Positions 21,213 through 31,787 of a DNA stretch of 64,000 bases are shown here, piece by piece (the first letter of the stretch is position 1; each line of letters opens with the position of its first letter). The translations under genes were made by a program, and so were the position numbers. The DNA comes from Symsagittifera roscoffensis. Lineage: Eukaryota; Xenacoelomorpha; Acoela; Convolutidae. The notes under the pieces were generated by a model. That model was not told the origin of the DNA and ran no database searches. It worked only from the letters and a program-made list of their open reading frames with translations. Where the stretch lies: assembly GCF_963678635.1 (NCBI RefSeq), contig NC_087065.1, positions 71,993,345-72,057,344 of the forward strand. The letters run 5' to 3'.

Positions 21213-21996
21213 GTATTATTTCATTAAAGGACTTAGGTAGGCGGAAGGAAGACTAAAGTGAGAGGTATTAGGTTATTAGCAGACAGGCTAGGAATCAGTG
21301 ACTGCACTGGTAACTTGCCTTTCAATAAAAACCAGACCAAAACAAAACAGGTCCGAACTCGGATATTCGCGACACTAAGTCTAAACTAAAAAGAGCGTAA
21401 TTCATTGGTGTGGATTGTAACACAATACGTTTTTGTGAAAAGTGACTGCCCTGAGGATTGTAGTAGGTCTAGCTCGGGCAGTCCGAAGGCAGATAAGTAA
21501 CACAGTACTCGGTGGGTGCAATAGACGCCCACTTGAGAAAATTACTGCCTTCAAAGTTTTGTCTGTTTGGTGCAGCACCGAGCAGGGAAAGCTTTTTCTT
21601 TAAAAGACAAGTTCGACTGTTGTACTGCGACCGACTAAAAGTAAATTACACATACGTTTTTTCATAGAGGTATTCATATTCTGTCATTATATATATAATT
21701 TTTGTTCTTGATTTTAAATCTACATAAACTGTGCTTGAGTGGGTAGTGAGTACACTATCTTTTAAATTGACTGATAACATTATATTGTGCTAGTTTTCAA
21801 ACCTTACGACCGATAATCGGTTAGTGCGAATAAATTATATACAAACTGTACTCTGATAACATACAAGGATTCGTTGTCACTATTTTATAGAATCTTGTGA
21901 AATTTATTGTGTTGTGTCATTATTATTGGTAGTCAAAATATAAGGTCACTAGCAATCGAGTTAAGTGTATAGGCAATAAGAAGTGACAAATAGAGA

Positions 21997-23700
21997 ATGA
22001 GTCTAGACAAGTCAAGGATACCTAAACGAGGTAATAGCTCTAGGAAGTTCATACCTAAAAAGCAAAGAAGAACAAGGACCGATCCTTTTCTGGATTGGAT
22101 CAAACGAGCCCGGACCGACAAAGGGGAGACGGTTTCAGGCAGAATGGTTGAAACAAGGAGTCAGAAGACCTCAGAAGAGTGAAAAGAACTGTTAGAAGTG
22201 GAGGTCAATACGGACCATGCCATGAACGACAACCAGGATGTACATGGACTGGAAGGGAGAGGCAGAAGGCTGGCGAGTGAATCTACTCCGGTAGAACAAG
22301 GCCATGATTTTGCCACTTCCACCGGGACATTGGATCGAGAGGAGATGTCGGAACTGTCCGACATCTCAACTGAAATAGCGGCAACTAGAAGATCTCCAAC
22401 AGACAACACTATGATGGCAGGCGGAACTGAGAAACAAACAACGTCATCATCGTTCTCAGAAAGAATGAGGAACACCTTAGGAAACATCTTTCCATTCACC
22501 ATGGGAGGGGGCGCAGGAAATGAAGGTGAATCCCAGAAGGAGGAGGACGAAGAAGAGCAAGGGGACTTTGGGTCTCAAGTCAGCCTCAATAGTTCGACCC
22601 AGGAGAATGAGGCATATGTCGGAAGAGAGACTGGAACCATGGACAAATTTGGTGTGGTGACAACGATAAGCAAAGAGGCAAACACACCGGGCCAGTCGAG
22701 AGGCTTCGCGATTATGACAAATTCAGAGCCGCAAACTGGAGAGAGTAGAAACAGAGGGCTAGGCAACGCATTGGCGAAACCTGAGGTGGACAATGAAAAG
22801 ACGTCGAGGCAGAGAGTCAAGGCCCGGATCTCGACCAGCACGAAACTACCTGGGACCGACAGGGTTACACCGCCACTAATGACGCCACTCGTGGATAACG
22901 GGGCAGCACTAGAAGAAGCCTTAAACAACATAGTGGACAGTTTAGGAGAACAAAATGAACAGATGTCCATAAGAATGAGTAAACTAGAAAGGGCAGTTCA
23001 CATTGAAAGAGAAAGTCTGCGGGAAGAAATAAACCGCAATAGACAAGAAGTTGGCAGGAGCGAAAAACGCTTGAAAGAAAGAACAGACGAGCATATGGCG
23101 AAGAACTTGTCGCGAATGACAAGAGAAGCGGAACAGCGAGAGTTACGCTTAAGAGACGACATGGAGAAGTTAAGAGTGCAGCAAGAGCAGTCTCTTGGGA
23201 CTCTTGACACAAAGATAGACGCGATGATGGAGAGGCGAACTCAGGCTATCATGGATAGGTTGGACGGGCTACTAAGCAGCAAGAGTGGACCAAAAGAAGG
23301 AGAACCGAACTCGGGAGGTCCCAGCAGGGAGCCGAGGGTGAACTTCAATGAACATCAAAAGAGGAAGACGTATGGATCCACTAGAGGCAGGGGCAGTTCA
23401 TCAGGCTATGCCACAAGGGGTAATGGAACATGGGGCCCGAACAGTAGAGCAAGTTCAACGGGGAACAGACAACCTCTAATGAACGACCAACGCGAGGCAC
23501 ACATGCGACTGGGAGAAGTGATTCCGGTAACAGGGGGCATGCGAGCCCGGGGAGGAGTCATGTGGGCCAAGCGGGAAACACTCACGGCGATTCGGATTGC
23601 AGGGATGCACCGCATACAGAGCCTTGGACGAGGAGTGAGGACACTCAGGCGGGACACTCAAGGGATGCTACGGCAATGGCCACAGCATTTGAGCCCCTAA
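21997..23700 (+). pseudogene. gag N-terminal region with coiled coil (element 1)
   Basis: The frame from ATG 21997 has one in-frame TGA (22180-22182) and then runs to 23700. After the stop comes a Ser/Thr/Glu-rich low-complexity stretch. A heptad-rich Arg/Glu/Lys segment of about 130 residues (about 22890-23270) is a strong coiled-coil candidate, followed by a Gly/Arg-rich segment (about 23370-23460). The last roughly 45 residues are probably out of frame, because the capsid frame begins before this one ends. In element 2 the matching coiled coil and capsid share a frame, so a frameshift near 23500-23560 is likely. Confidence 0.7.
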
Positions 23701-25526
23701 ACAGGTCTTTGGAGACATTCCTTACAAGGTTATCCAGAACCAATGAACGCAGTGAGAAGTCCAGAAGAGTCTTTAAGAAACCAAGATGCTATAAAGATGA
23801 ATCTGATGGCTGTATTGATACTTGGATAGAGGTAATGAAGCTACATTTCGAGGAGGAGGACTTGTCGGAGAGACAGGAATGCAGTGCGCTCACCAGCAAC
23901 TTGGAAGGGATAGCCCTGAACTGTGTCATGGCCAAGAAGCAATATCAGCGTGACACAGCTGAGAAAATCTTCGAAATCTTGTTGAACCGTTTCGGATCAG
24001 GGGTGCAGGGGCACCAAGCGATGATGCGCTTCGAGAAACGGAGGCAACGAGACGATGAAACGATAGACAAGTTTCTCGATGACTTGGAAATGCTAAGAAG
24101 ACGCAGCCAACCGGATGAGTCAAATCGAAGAATGAACCTGGCCGTAGCCTCAAAATTCATCGATGGTGTGAAGAATGATGAACTTCGAACAATGCTAGCA
24201 ACGCATTACACACCACTATCAACCAATGCGCCAACACCAGAGGAGTTGAGGCTCAAGTCAAAAGAGTATCTCTTGTTGAAACCTCCTTCGAGATCTGGAT
24301 ATTACAAGAACAATTATGGCAATTTTAACAACGGACCAGCAAACCAAGGGAACAATTGGTACAAACCGAGGGATGATATGGACAAGAGACGCTCTTGTGC
24401 CAATTGCAGTTCAACGGACCATCATGTGTCAGCAAGCCCAACTTACAAACAAGGCATGAAAGCAATAGGCTTTAGCCTCGAGGACGAAGATGCGTCAGAG
24501 TTGGACCATGAGGATTTCATGAGAGGAGTATTTGCAAAATTCGGCCCGAGGTGTTTCTTTTGCAACTTGGAAGGTCATTTTAAATCAGATTGTCCGCAAT
24601 TCTGTGATGCAGTGGCAGACATCAAGCATCCAAGGCATGAGGAAGCTTTATCAGGAGTGAAAGCCAGCAAGGCTCGCCTTTTGAGTGAAGCGGAGGCACG
24701 CAGAAAGGATAAACCTCAAGAAATGGCGGCAAAGAAAATGCAAGCGGTAACAGAGGAGACACGTGAACCGGAACCAGCAACTGCGGCTGATGCTCTAAAT
24801 AGAGTGCAGCAGGAACTGGTGACGAAAGAGATCGAACAAAAAATGAAACTTGAACTGGAGAATGAGAAACTTCAGGAGCAACTGAGTACCTTCGAAGCAA
24901 CGGAGTTTGAAGAAACTAAAGCACCAAGCAGTTTGAGCATGAAACTAAATGTGATCTCCGGTCAGAGATTCGGCATGGTGCCGCAAGGAAGCAAGATACA
25001 GTCGATAATTTCAGTGGCTGGACACCAAGTGATCAGAAATCTGAGTGAACCATCCGAGTTCACTTTGATGCATTTGGACACATATGCAGATTATCTGAGG
25101 CAGGTGGAGCCACGCACCGAGTCGAGAGCTGTGCGAGCACTACTAACGACGGGTGGCCCTCGCATGAAGAAACTTCATGGACGCTACCTAGAGGTCTATG
25201 AGCCGTATCAAGTGATGCTGAACGTGGATGGAATCAGTATCTACACCAGGACTTATGTAACAACAGATGATGACCAAATGGGGCAGATCTATTTGGGTGA
25301 GGAGGAGCTCAAAGTCCGCAGGATAGGCCATGACGCCATGATGGAACAAGACGCAGTACACATTGGGTATGAAGCAGATGTGACCGCACATCTGCTCGAC
25401 ACCAACGGAACAAAAATCGGAGTCACAGGGCTTCTGGACACAGGAGCGGTAGTGAGTGTGATGCCGATAAAAACTTGGGAAAGAATGGGCTTCACGCGGG
25501 AAGATCTAATTCCAACGAATCTCTGA
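23562..25526 (+). pseudogene. Gag capsid, zinc knuckles and aspartic protease (element 1)
   Basis: An open frame of 654 codons. The capsid-like part starts with F-E-P-L-N-R-S-L-E-T-F (about 23690) and includes K-D-E-S-D-G-C-I-D-T-W (about 23797). Two CCHC knuckles follow: the first, C-A-N-C with H-H-V-S-A-S, has lost its last Cys (about 24397-24438); the second, C-F-F-C-N-L-E-G-H-F-K-S-D-C (about 24553-24594), is intact. The retropepsin-like protease has L-L-D-T-G-A-V-V-S-V-M-P (about 25431). The frame ends at TGA 25524-25526 where element 2 has Arg; a single C-to-T change in a CGA codon would explain it. Pol continues in the same frame. Confidence 0.85.
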
Positions 25527-26771
25527 CTGGCCGCCGCCAATCGAGGAGCTATTTACGTAGCCGGAAGAACACCAATAACGGTCCTCCACATGGGAGGACG
25601 GGATCTTTGGATGAGCTTCCTGGTGGTAGAGAATTTGGACGACGCCGACCAATTCATCTTGGGCAGAGATTTTTTCAGGAATTTTGACGTGATGATTGAC
25701 TTGAACAACGGTCTGATACGGATTAGAAACCCGGACCGGAAGTATGTTAAGAGACCAATTAATAGGATAATAACAGACGAAAACATGGTACCCATTTTTT
25801 TAGATAGAAAAGTAAAACTACAGCCAGGACAAGCTGTGGTGGCAATTTTTAGAATGAGGAATTTGATTTCGTTAAGTGATAGTAAACAGGTTTGTTTAGT
25901 ACCGAATCCAAATAGTCAGAGTTCGGTGATTTTAGGCCGGAGCTTCTCGGTAACGCGAAACGGACTGTGTGTCAGTGTGTTGTTGAACACACTGGACACC
26001 ACGGTTTCAATCCAGCGTGGAAAGAAGCTTGGTTACGCTTTACCGATGAGGACCGACTATGAGGAGACACAAAACTTGAAGAAACACAGTGTGAAAGACT
26101 GTCCTTATCATGCCAATAAAGATAAAATTTTAAAGAGGATTAATGAATTAAAATCGTTTTCAATGAAATCCGAAACGGACAACGGCCTATCAAGCTGCTC
26201 GAATTTTCCGGAACGCCCCTCGTCATATGAACTAGAATCTGACAAACCGGTTTTGCCAGAGATAGAACATTTAAAAGGGAAAATAGGTGAGGGAGATTTC
26301 GAAAAATTGCGGGACCTCCTAAATCGGAACGCAGATGTATTTTCAAAACATAAGGCAGATATCGGTTGCTGTAATTTCGTCGAACACGAAATCGAACTAG
26401 AAGAGGGCGCCGTTCCCCATAGGGAAGGCGCAAGGCGAATGACGCCACACAAATCGGAAGCGTGCCGAGCGGAAATAGAAATGTTGCTTGAATACGACAT
26501 GATAGAGCCCTCGAAATCGCCATGGGCTTGCGGGGTAGTAATGGCGAAAAAGAAAGGGGGGCAGCTTAGATTTTGTTGCGACTTTCATTACTTGAACGCG
26601 GTAACGATAAAAGATGCTAACCCGATACCGCGAATAGACGAGAGCCTATCTAAGCTTGGTGATGCCAAGTTCTTCACCACATTGGACTTAGGTTCTGCCT
26701 TCTGGCAGGTCCCTCTGTGGAAGAAGGACAGAGAGAAAACTGGATTCGCGTGCGAACTGGGATTGTACTAG
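25527..26771 (+). pseudogene. protease C-terminus and reverse transcriptase, first half (element 1)
   Basis: In frame with the preceding protease. It starts L-A-A-A-N-R-G-A and includes the protease tail Q-F-I-L-G-R-D-F. The RT begins V-E-H-E-I-E-L (about 26380) with P-S-K-S-P-W-A, F-C-C-D-F-H-Y-L-N-A and T-T-L-D-L-G-S-A-F-W-Q (first catalytic Asp, about 26680). It stops at TAG 26769-26771 where element 2 reads F-Q-W-K-R, a CAG-to-TAG change. Confidence 0.88.
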
Positions 26772-27346
26772 TGGAAGAGGATGCCCTTCGGCTTGTGCAA
26801 TGCAACGGCCACTTTTCAAAGACTGATGGCTCAGGCTTTGACGAGAGTGACCAAGAAGTACGGGAATCTCGTGATGTGTTACGTGGATGACGTAGTCATA
26901 GCGACACCGACCCTGGAAGACCACATTGATAAGCTCGATGAGGTCTTTGGATGCATGAAAAGAGCAGGATTGAAGTGCAAACCATCGAAATGTGAAATCC
27001 TTAGGGATTCGATAAAGTACCTGGGAAGAATGGTGGATAGGCATGGTGTGAGGCCGGACCCGGAAGCAGTGGAAGCAGTGTTGACATGGAGAGCTCCCAG
27101 AACGGACGCACAGCTCCTGAGCTTCCTAGGGTTTGCCAATTACTACCGGGAATTCATAAAAGGATATGCGGACAAGGTGTACCCGATGCAGAAGCTGATG
27201 CGCAACAAGGGGAAAAAGTTCGAATGGAACGATGAGGCACAGGTTGCTTTTGAGAACATAAAGCGGGAACTGTGCGAAGCGCCAGTGCTAGGCATGCCTA
27301 GCCTACAGAAAAGGGCATGTATGTTCTTGACACAGACGCATCGGTA
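26772..27346 (+). pseudogene. reverse transcriptase, second half (element 1)
   Basis: Same frame after the TAG. R-M-P-F-G-L-C-N-A, then the catalytic Y-V-D-D (about 26881), T-P-T-L-E-D-H, K-C-E-I, F-L-G-F-A-N-Y-Y-R-E-F (about 27121) and the start of the RNase H connection. A frameshift near 27303 breaks the frame. Confidence 0.88.
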
Positions 27347-27483
27347 GTGGCCATCTCAGGAATATTGCATCAAGAGCAAGAATGGAACGGAAGAACAGTT
27401 CTCCGTCCCATTGCATACGGCAGCAAGGTCTTGAGTGACACTGAGATGAAATATGGTGCACCAAAAGCAGAAATGTTTGCATG
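27303..27483 (+). pseudogene. RNase H, N-terminal stub (element 1)
   Basis: In the shifted frame it encodes V-L-D-T-D-A-S (catalytic Asp), A-I-S-G-I-L-H-Q and G-A-P-K-A-E-M-F-A, then ends at 27483. Element 2 continues for over 1.2 kb here (rest of RNase H plus linker), so element 1 has a large internal deletion. Confidence 0.75.
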
Positions 27484-28540
27484 AAGGTAAAGATCATGCC
27501 GTCCAGACGACAGCACAAAGAGAACGAGAGGGATTGTAGGACAATAGTTCAGCAACTAGTATCCTCAATACCCCACGAGATTTTAACCAGTACTTCTTAC
27601 GGACAGAAAGAACAGGGGAGCAGCAAGCGAAAGAAGACCATCACCTTTGTGGACCAGGATCAGGAAGGTAGAACCAATTCTGCTGCAAGACTATTTGTCC
27701 GGGGAGACGAATGATGAGAAAAACCAGCGATCACAAGATCAACACCCGGGAATAGAAAGTTTGTCCGGGGAGTCTGAGATAGACGAGAAAATTCCTGATG
27801 AGAAACAGGGCCTAGAGAACAAGGTTTTGTCCGGGGAGTTCAGATGGATGCGAAGAAGGCACAGACATGATCTGGAGGAGCGTGCAGTCGCCAGCACAAC
27901 CTCTTTGACGGATGACAATTCCCGAAACTCAGGAATGGACACCTATTCAGACAGGAACTCGAGCTCGGGATCAGAACTGTCAGAACTCGCGATACACACA
28001 CTACTAGTGGAAATTCGGGCAAGGGATCTGGACAGGGAGGTGTACCAGGATCCTGACAGCGATCGCTACCTTATACCAAGCGAAAGAGTCTTTGACAACG
28101 CAGCGGATGACTTGGAGACAATAGCGGTATCGAAACGTTCGATAAGCCTGTTGCCGCAGAAAGAGGTAGTCAGGACTGATCTTCAGCCGTTTAAGCAAAA
28201 AACACAGCCGTTGGCGAAGATTTGGTGCGTTAAGATGGAAGAAGACACACACCAGCCCAACGAGCTGAATAGTCAGATGAGGGTCATGAAGACGTACTTG
28301 AAGGCGAGATACAGACTCTCGGATCTTCTAAGGGCGCAGAGAAATGATCGCATGACAAGCAACCTGAAAAGGTGGATCGAGAATGGTTCTCCGGATAAAG
28401 GGGACCTCGAGGAAGATAGTTATCGCATCCTGAGACAGTACTTCATGCAGAATGAAGGGAGGTTATATTTGAACAAGGACGGGATCGTGGCTTGCAAAAG
28501 AAGAGAGGAAGACAGAGTCCTATACAGTATAACGCGATAG
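27484..28540 (+). pseudogene. linker with LSGE repeats and pre-integrase region (element 1)
   Basis: Two frames (to 27714, and 27647-28540). The acidic linker repeats L-S-G-E three times, each encoded by TTGTCCGGGGAG (27696, 27762, 27828). The conserved part after about 28050 (D-N-A-A-D-D-L-E, I-W-C-V-K, L-K-A-R-Y-R-L-S-D-L-L) matches element 2 at 59820-60263. No catalytic function recognised. Confidence 0.65.
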
Positions 28541-28767
28541 TGTTACCGCAACTCTATCAGACAGAATTACTATTCAGGTCACATGATCAAATGGGCCATC
28601 AGGGGATCGACAAAGTATATCAGAGGATCCTGAAGCGCTTTGAGTGGCCTGGAATGAAAAAGGCATGCGAGAAGTGGGTAACAGCATGTCTGTCATGCCA
28701 GCAGGTCAAGGATCCAAGGAAGTAGCGATTTCCTTTACAATCGATCGAGTCGTCTGAATTCAACGAG
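28541..28767 (+). pseudogene. integrase zinc-binding (HHCC) domain (element 1)
   Basis: The N-terminal integrase domain, with H-D-Q-M-G-H-Q-G (about 28581) and C-L-S-C-Q-Q (about 28690). A TAG at 28723-28725 interrupts it before the catalytic core; the frame is the same beyond. Confidence 0.85.
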
Positions 28768-29835
28768 GTGGTGCAGATAGATCACCAGAAGATATGCATG
28801 ACAGACAATGGTTATAATCAAGTGCTGGTCATGATAGATCATTTTACGAAGTATGCAGAGGCCGTGCCCTGCATAATTGCCTCGGCGGAAGAGACATGCG
28901 ACCACCTGATCAATACGTGGATAGCAAGACATGGTTGTCCGATGACGTTTCAATCGGATAATGGAACAGCTTTCGTAGGAGAGCTTACGAAAGAGCTTAT
29001 GAGACGCTCACAGGTCGCTCAGGCTCATTCCACGACATACCACCCTCAGACGAATGGCTTAGTGGAAAGACAGAATAGGACGTTAGTGTCGATGCTGAGA
29101 GTATATTGTTCCAGGTACATGACCGATTGGGACAGATACCTTCCACAGGTGATGGGAGCAAATAACATCACGCAACACTCCACCAACGGAGTCAGTCCAC
29201 ACATGATGCTAACTGGACTCGAAAATTCTTTACCCTTAACCTTCTTCTACCCAGAGTATGAGGGAAATAAAATGTCCCCACAGGTCTACGTGAGGGATGT
29301 GATCAGACGCCAACAGGAGTTGAACGATTTGTGTAGACGAAATACTAAGCAAGCACAGGCAAGGCAGAGGAAAAGATTCGACAAGAAAGCAGCTGGTGCA
29401 AAGGCTTACTCGGTGGGAGACTACGTATGGGTATTTCAGAACGTTATACCACCGAAAAGGACGAAAAAGCTCCTAAAAAAATGGAGGGGACCCTTCATGA
29501 TTACAGAGGTGCACCAGGAGGGACGCTTTTATAGACTGAGTACTGGCCGAGCCGCCCACTACGAGAACATCAAGCCACACAATCCATCGACAGAAGACTG
29601 GTGTATACCTGCAGACATGGAAGAAGGGGATTATCTAATGATGGATCCTGCTTGTGAGGTCAATGAAAAGGGCACCAGGGAGAAGAACGATGGAAACGAA
29701 GTCGTAGAGGAAGGTACGGATGCACCGCTGGACCTGGATCCAAACGAGGAGATCGAAGCGGACGATGAAACCTTACCCTACGCAGAGGAAGATTGGCAGG
29801 ATCCCGAACAGATAGAAGTTCCCAAGAACTTGTAA
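28768..29835 (+). pseudogene. integrase catalytic core and GPY/F-type C-terminus (element 1)
   Basis: DDE integrase: Q-I-D-H-Q (first Asp, about 28775), F-Q-S-D-N-G (second Asp, about 28956) and G-L-V-E-R-Q-N (Glu, about 29059). The C-terminal module has K-W-R-G-P-F-M-I (about 29480), the GPY/F hallmark of Ty3/gypsy integrases. An acidic tail ends at a stop at 29833-29835. Confidence 0.9.
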
Positions 29836-30286
29836 CCGGACCTTCCGTTCACGATACAGACTCGTCAGAAGGACGGGACGAGACCAAGAAAGAAATACAA
29901 TCATTAGGGTGACGACTTTGTAGTGGATAAGATAGATCTAAAGAAGATAGTGGAGGAAGTAGTGGGTCTAGAGGAAATAACTGTGTCACAAGACATTGAC
30001 ATAGTCGATGATCACGACGATGAGTGGGTTGACGACTGGTCGAAACCCGAGGTAGAATTCGACGACGAACAACAGCAGTCATATGAACAAGACTTGACGA
30101 ACCTGCGTGTCTTAGAGTGGCTGAATGAAACAACCTCGGATCCTGAGGAGACCATCGTCACGATTCAAGACGTAGATCGTGAAAGCATGAAATATATCAA
30201 GACAGAACGAGATGATCCTTCCTGGGCTGCCCAGGAAGTACAACTACTCATTCCAGCTTTAACCTTGACTTGATACCCGGTATGCG
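29836..30286 (+). pseudogene. acidic linker between integrase and macrodomain (element 1)
   Basis: 29923-30273 is open in the integrase frame and very acidic (D-H-D-D-E-W-V-D-D-W). It aligns with the continuous linker in element 2 (61560-62000). A frameshift near 30245 separates it from the macrodomain frame; in element 2 no break is present here. Confidence 0.7.
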
Positions 30287-30935
30287 ATCGACGGGGACGT
30301 CGATGGATATTTTTGTCCGGGGAGTGGGGGTAGGACTTACCCACACTGAAAACTTGATAATAAAAAAATTAAGAGTAGCAAGAGAAACAGGAGACTTAGA
30401 AGCAGAAACAGGCGAAGAACCTAAGAAACCTGACATAGGCAGGGTATTTGAGTCATATTTTAACTTACCAAATGAATATTCAAGTAACATAATACTAACA
30501 GACAGTGATTTTATACTCACAAATAGAAGATGCGCGATAGCAATCACGGCAGACATGAGTTTTAGGACAGCGTTAGCGGCAGATTTTAAGAGAGAATTTA
30601 AAAACATAGAGTTCCTGTGGAAGCAACGACCAGGAGTAGGGGGCGTAGCGGCCTTACCTCCGGCGGCGTCGCAGATACCGGGAAAATACCTATGCTTCTT
30701 GGTAACGAGAGCGACGGAGAAGCAGCACGTGGACCCAGAGAACCTAGTCTTGTCCTTGACGAAGCTGAGGGACTTTCTCGTGGAAATGGACGTGAAGGAA
30801 CTCTCGCTTCCAGTGTACGATCCAAACAGAGGACGACTGCATCCTCGGGAATTGTACGCGCTTGTACACGTGATATTCTCTGATACTAATATACAAGTAT
30901 ATTTACATAAGAAACATTACTTAAGTACAGGCTGA
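30270..30935 (+). CDS. macrodomain (TARG1/OARD1-like), C-terminal module of the polyprotein, element 1
   Basis: About 220 residues. After a conserved leader (G-T-S-M-D-I-F-V-R-G-V-G-V-G-L) the fold follows TARG1-type macrodomains: I-I-L-T-D-S-D-F-I-L (V-K-G-D-L-F), C-A-I-A-I-T-A-D-M-S-F-R-T-A-L-A (A-H-C-I-S-x-D-x-R-M-G-A-G-I-A), D-F-K-R-E-F (F-K-K-K-F), Y-L-C-F-L-V-T-R (Y-I-Y-Y-L-I-T-K), E-L-S-L-P-V-Y-D (D-L-S-M-P-R-I-G) and a final V-I-F-S-D-T-N-I-Q-V-Y-L. The TARG1 nucleophilic Lys position is Arg here but Lys in element 2. The G-C-G-L-D loop is replaced by Y-D-P-N-R-G-R-L, so ADP-ribosyl hydrolase activity is uncertain; ligand binding is possible. This module is intact in both elements, except for frame breaks at its N-terminal edge. 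Confidence 0.72.
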   Translation: MIPGMRSTGTSMDIFVRGVGVGLTHTENLIIKKLRVARETGDLEAETGEEPKKPDIGRVFESYFNLPNEYSSNIILTDSDFILTNRRCAIAITADMSFRTALAADFKREFKNIEFLWKQRPGVGGVAALPPAASQIPGKYLCFLVTRATEKQHVDPENLVLSLTKLRDFLVEMDVKELSLPVYDPNRGRLHPRELYALVHVIFSDTNIQVYLHKKHYLSTG

Positions 30936-31295
30936 GCGACGTGCGAGAGGGTGTTAGGCTAAAGACTAAGTTTTGTGTAATGTGTGATATGTGTGCTATG
31001 TTATGTGATGTGTTATGTTATTAAGATCGTGGGTAAGAAGGGGTTAGTGACCATGAACAACTGAAGGAAGATCTTAGGAATAGATCCGAAGTTTGGACTG
31101 TCCAATCTTAGGTCGAATTCCAAAATTTTAGAGACCGATTGATTTTAATAAATTTTAGGATAAATATCTTTTTATCTGGACTCTTTTTAAGCAATTTTTA
31201 ACGATATATGTTGAGGTGAGACTGACAAGTGTGATATTTGTGACTTCTTTTCTAGATCCTGATTGATCATTTAATTACTCACTTGAGTCAAAACC
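30936..31295 (+). other. spacer between the two coding regions (element 1)
   Basis: Non-coding and T/G-rich, with TGTGATGTGTTATGTTATTA-like strings (about 31000-31022) also seen in element 2 (about 62785-62815). It could hold an internal promoter, a splice site or an IRES for the second coding region; nothing decides this. Confidence 0.5.
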
Positions 31296-31787
31296 TTGGA
31301 ATCGAATCGAATCAAATCAAATCTGAAGAACAGTATGGACAATTTCAACTTGGATGAATTGATGGACCTGGCAGAGGCATATGTAGGACCGATGATAGAT
31401 GCGATCTATCGTCGGCTGATCGATCGAGACTTCGCTCTAGAGGACCCAGAGGTAGTCATGTTGCTGACCGCCCTGATCAACATCTTGGAGCATGACAACC
31501 GTGGGGACCGCCCCACGGAAGTCCTGTTGATGGCAGCATATGGAGAAAGGGGAGTACTAGACCGCCCGAACATGAGAGTGATGAGGTGGAGAAACGGGGC
31601 TCTCTCAGGGAGTGACTTGGCGAATGAGCCTGGATTGGGAAGTTCTAGGACCTACCAACCAGGTGAGATGCCTATGCCCTCCAAGCCCAAACCTGGGCTG
31701 ACGAGAATGCATCAGGAGATGAACAGCGAGGCGGCCTCGTCTGGTTCACCACTGGGAGCAGCTGTGCCACCAAAAAGGGCGAAATAG
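31296..31787 (+). pseudogene. second coding region: N-terminal helical domain (element 1)
   Basis: Likely start at ATG 31335 (M-D-N-F-N-L-D-E-L-M-D). Conserved with element 2 at 63123: I-Y-R-R-L-I-D-R-D-F, N-R-G-D-R-P-T-E-V-L-L-M and M-R-W-R-N-G, predicted helical with no family recognised. It ends at a TAG after P-P-K-R-A-K; a single-base loss in the A run at 31771-31776 shifts the frame, since the next frame continues the protein as in element 2. Confidence 0.6.

Larger units (their letters stand above)
19088..21996 (+). other. structured leader (5' UTR) of element 1
   Basis: About 2.9 kb without a credible coding frame. It contains a series of large stem-loops whose outer arms are CCTTCCGG-like and CCGGAAGG-like, enclosing 45-60 nt with an inner TTAA-containing stem: 19185-19252, 19779-19849, 20256-20323, and weaker ones ending near 19605 and 20888. 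Near its 3' end come an array of CCGGAGGGGT motifs (20949-21212) and two further stem-loops (ACTGCC/GGCAGT about 21444-21484; GTGGGTG/CGCCCAC about 21510-21532). A role in translation or RNA packaging is inference. Confidence 0.7.

Noticed and set aside
22575-23212. Minus-strand open frames within gag
   Set aside because: They mirror the coiled-coil coding region and show no start context or family similarity.
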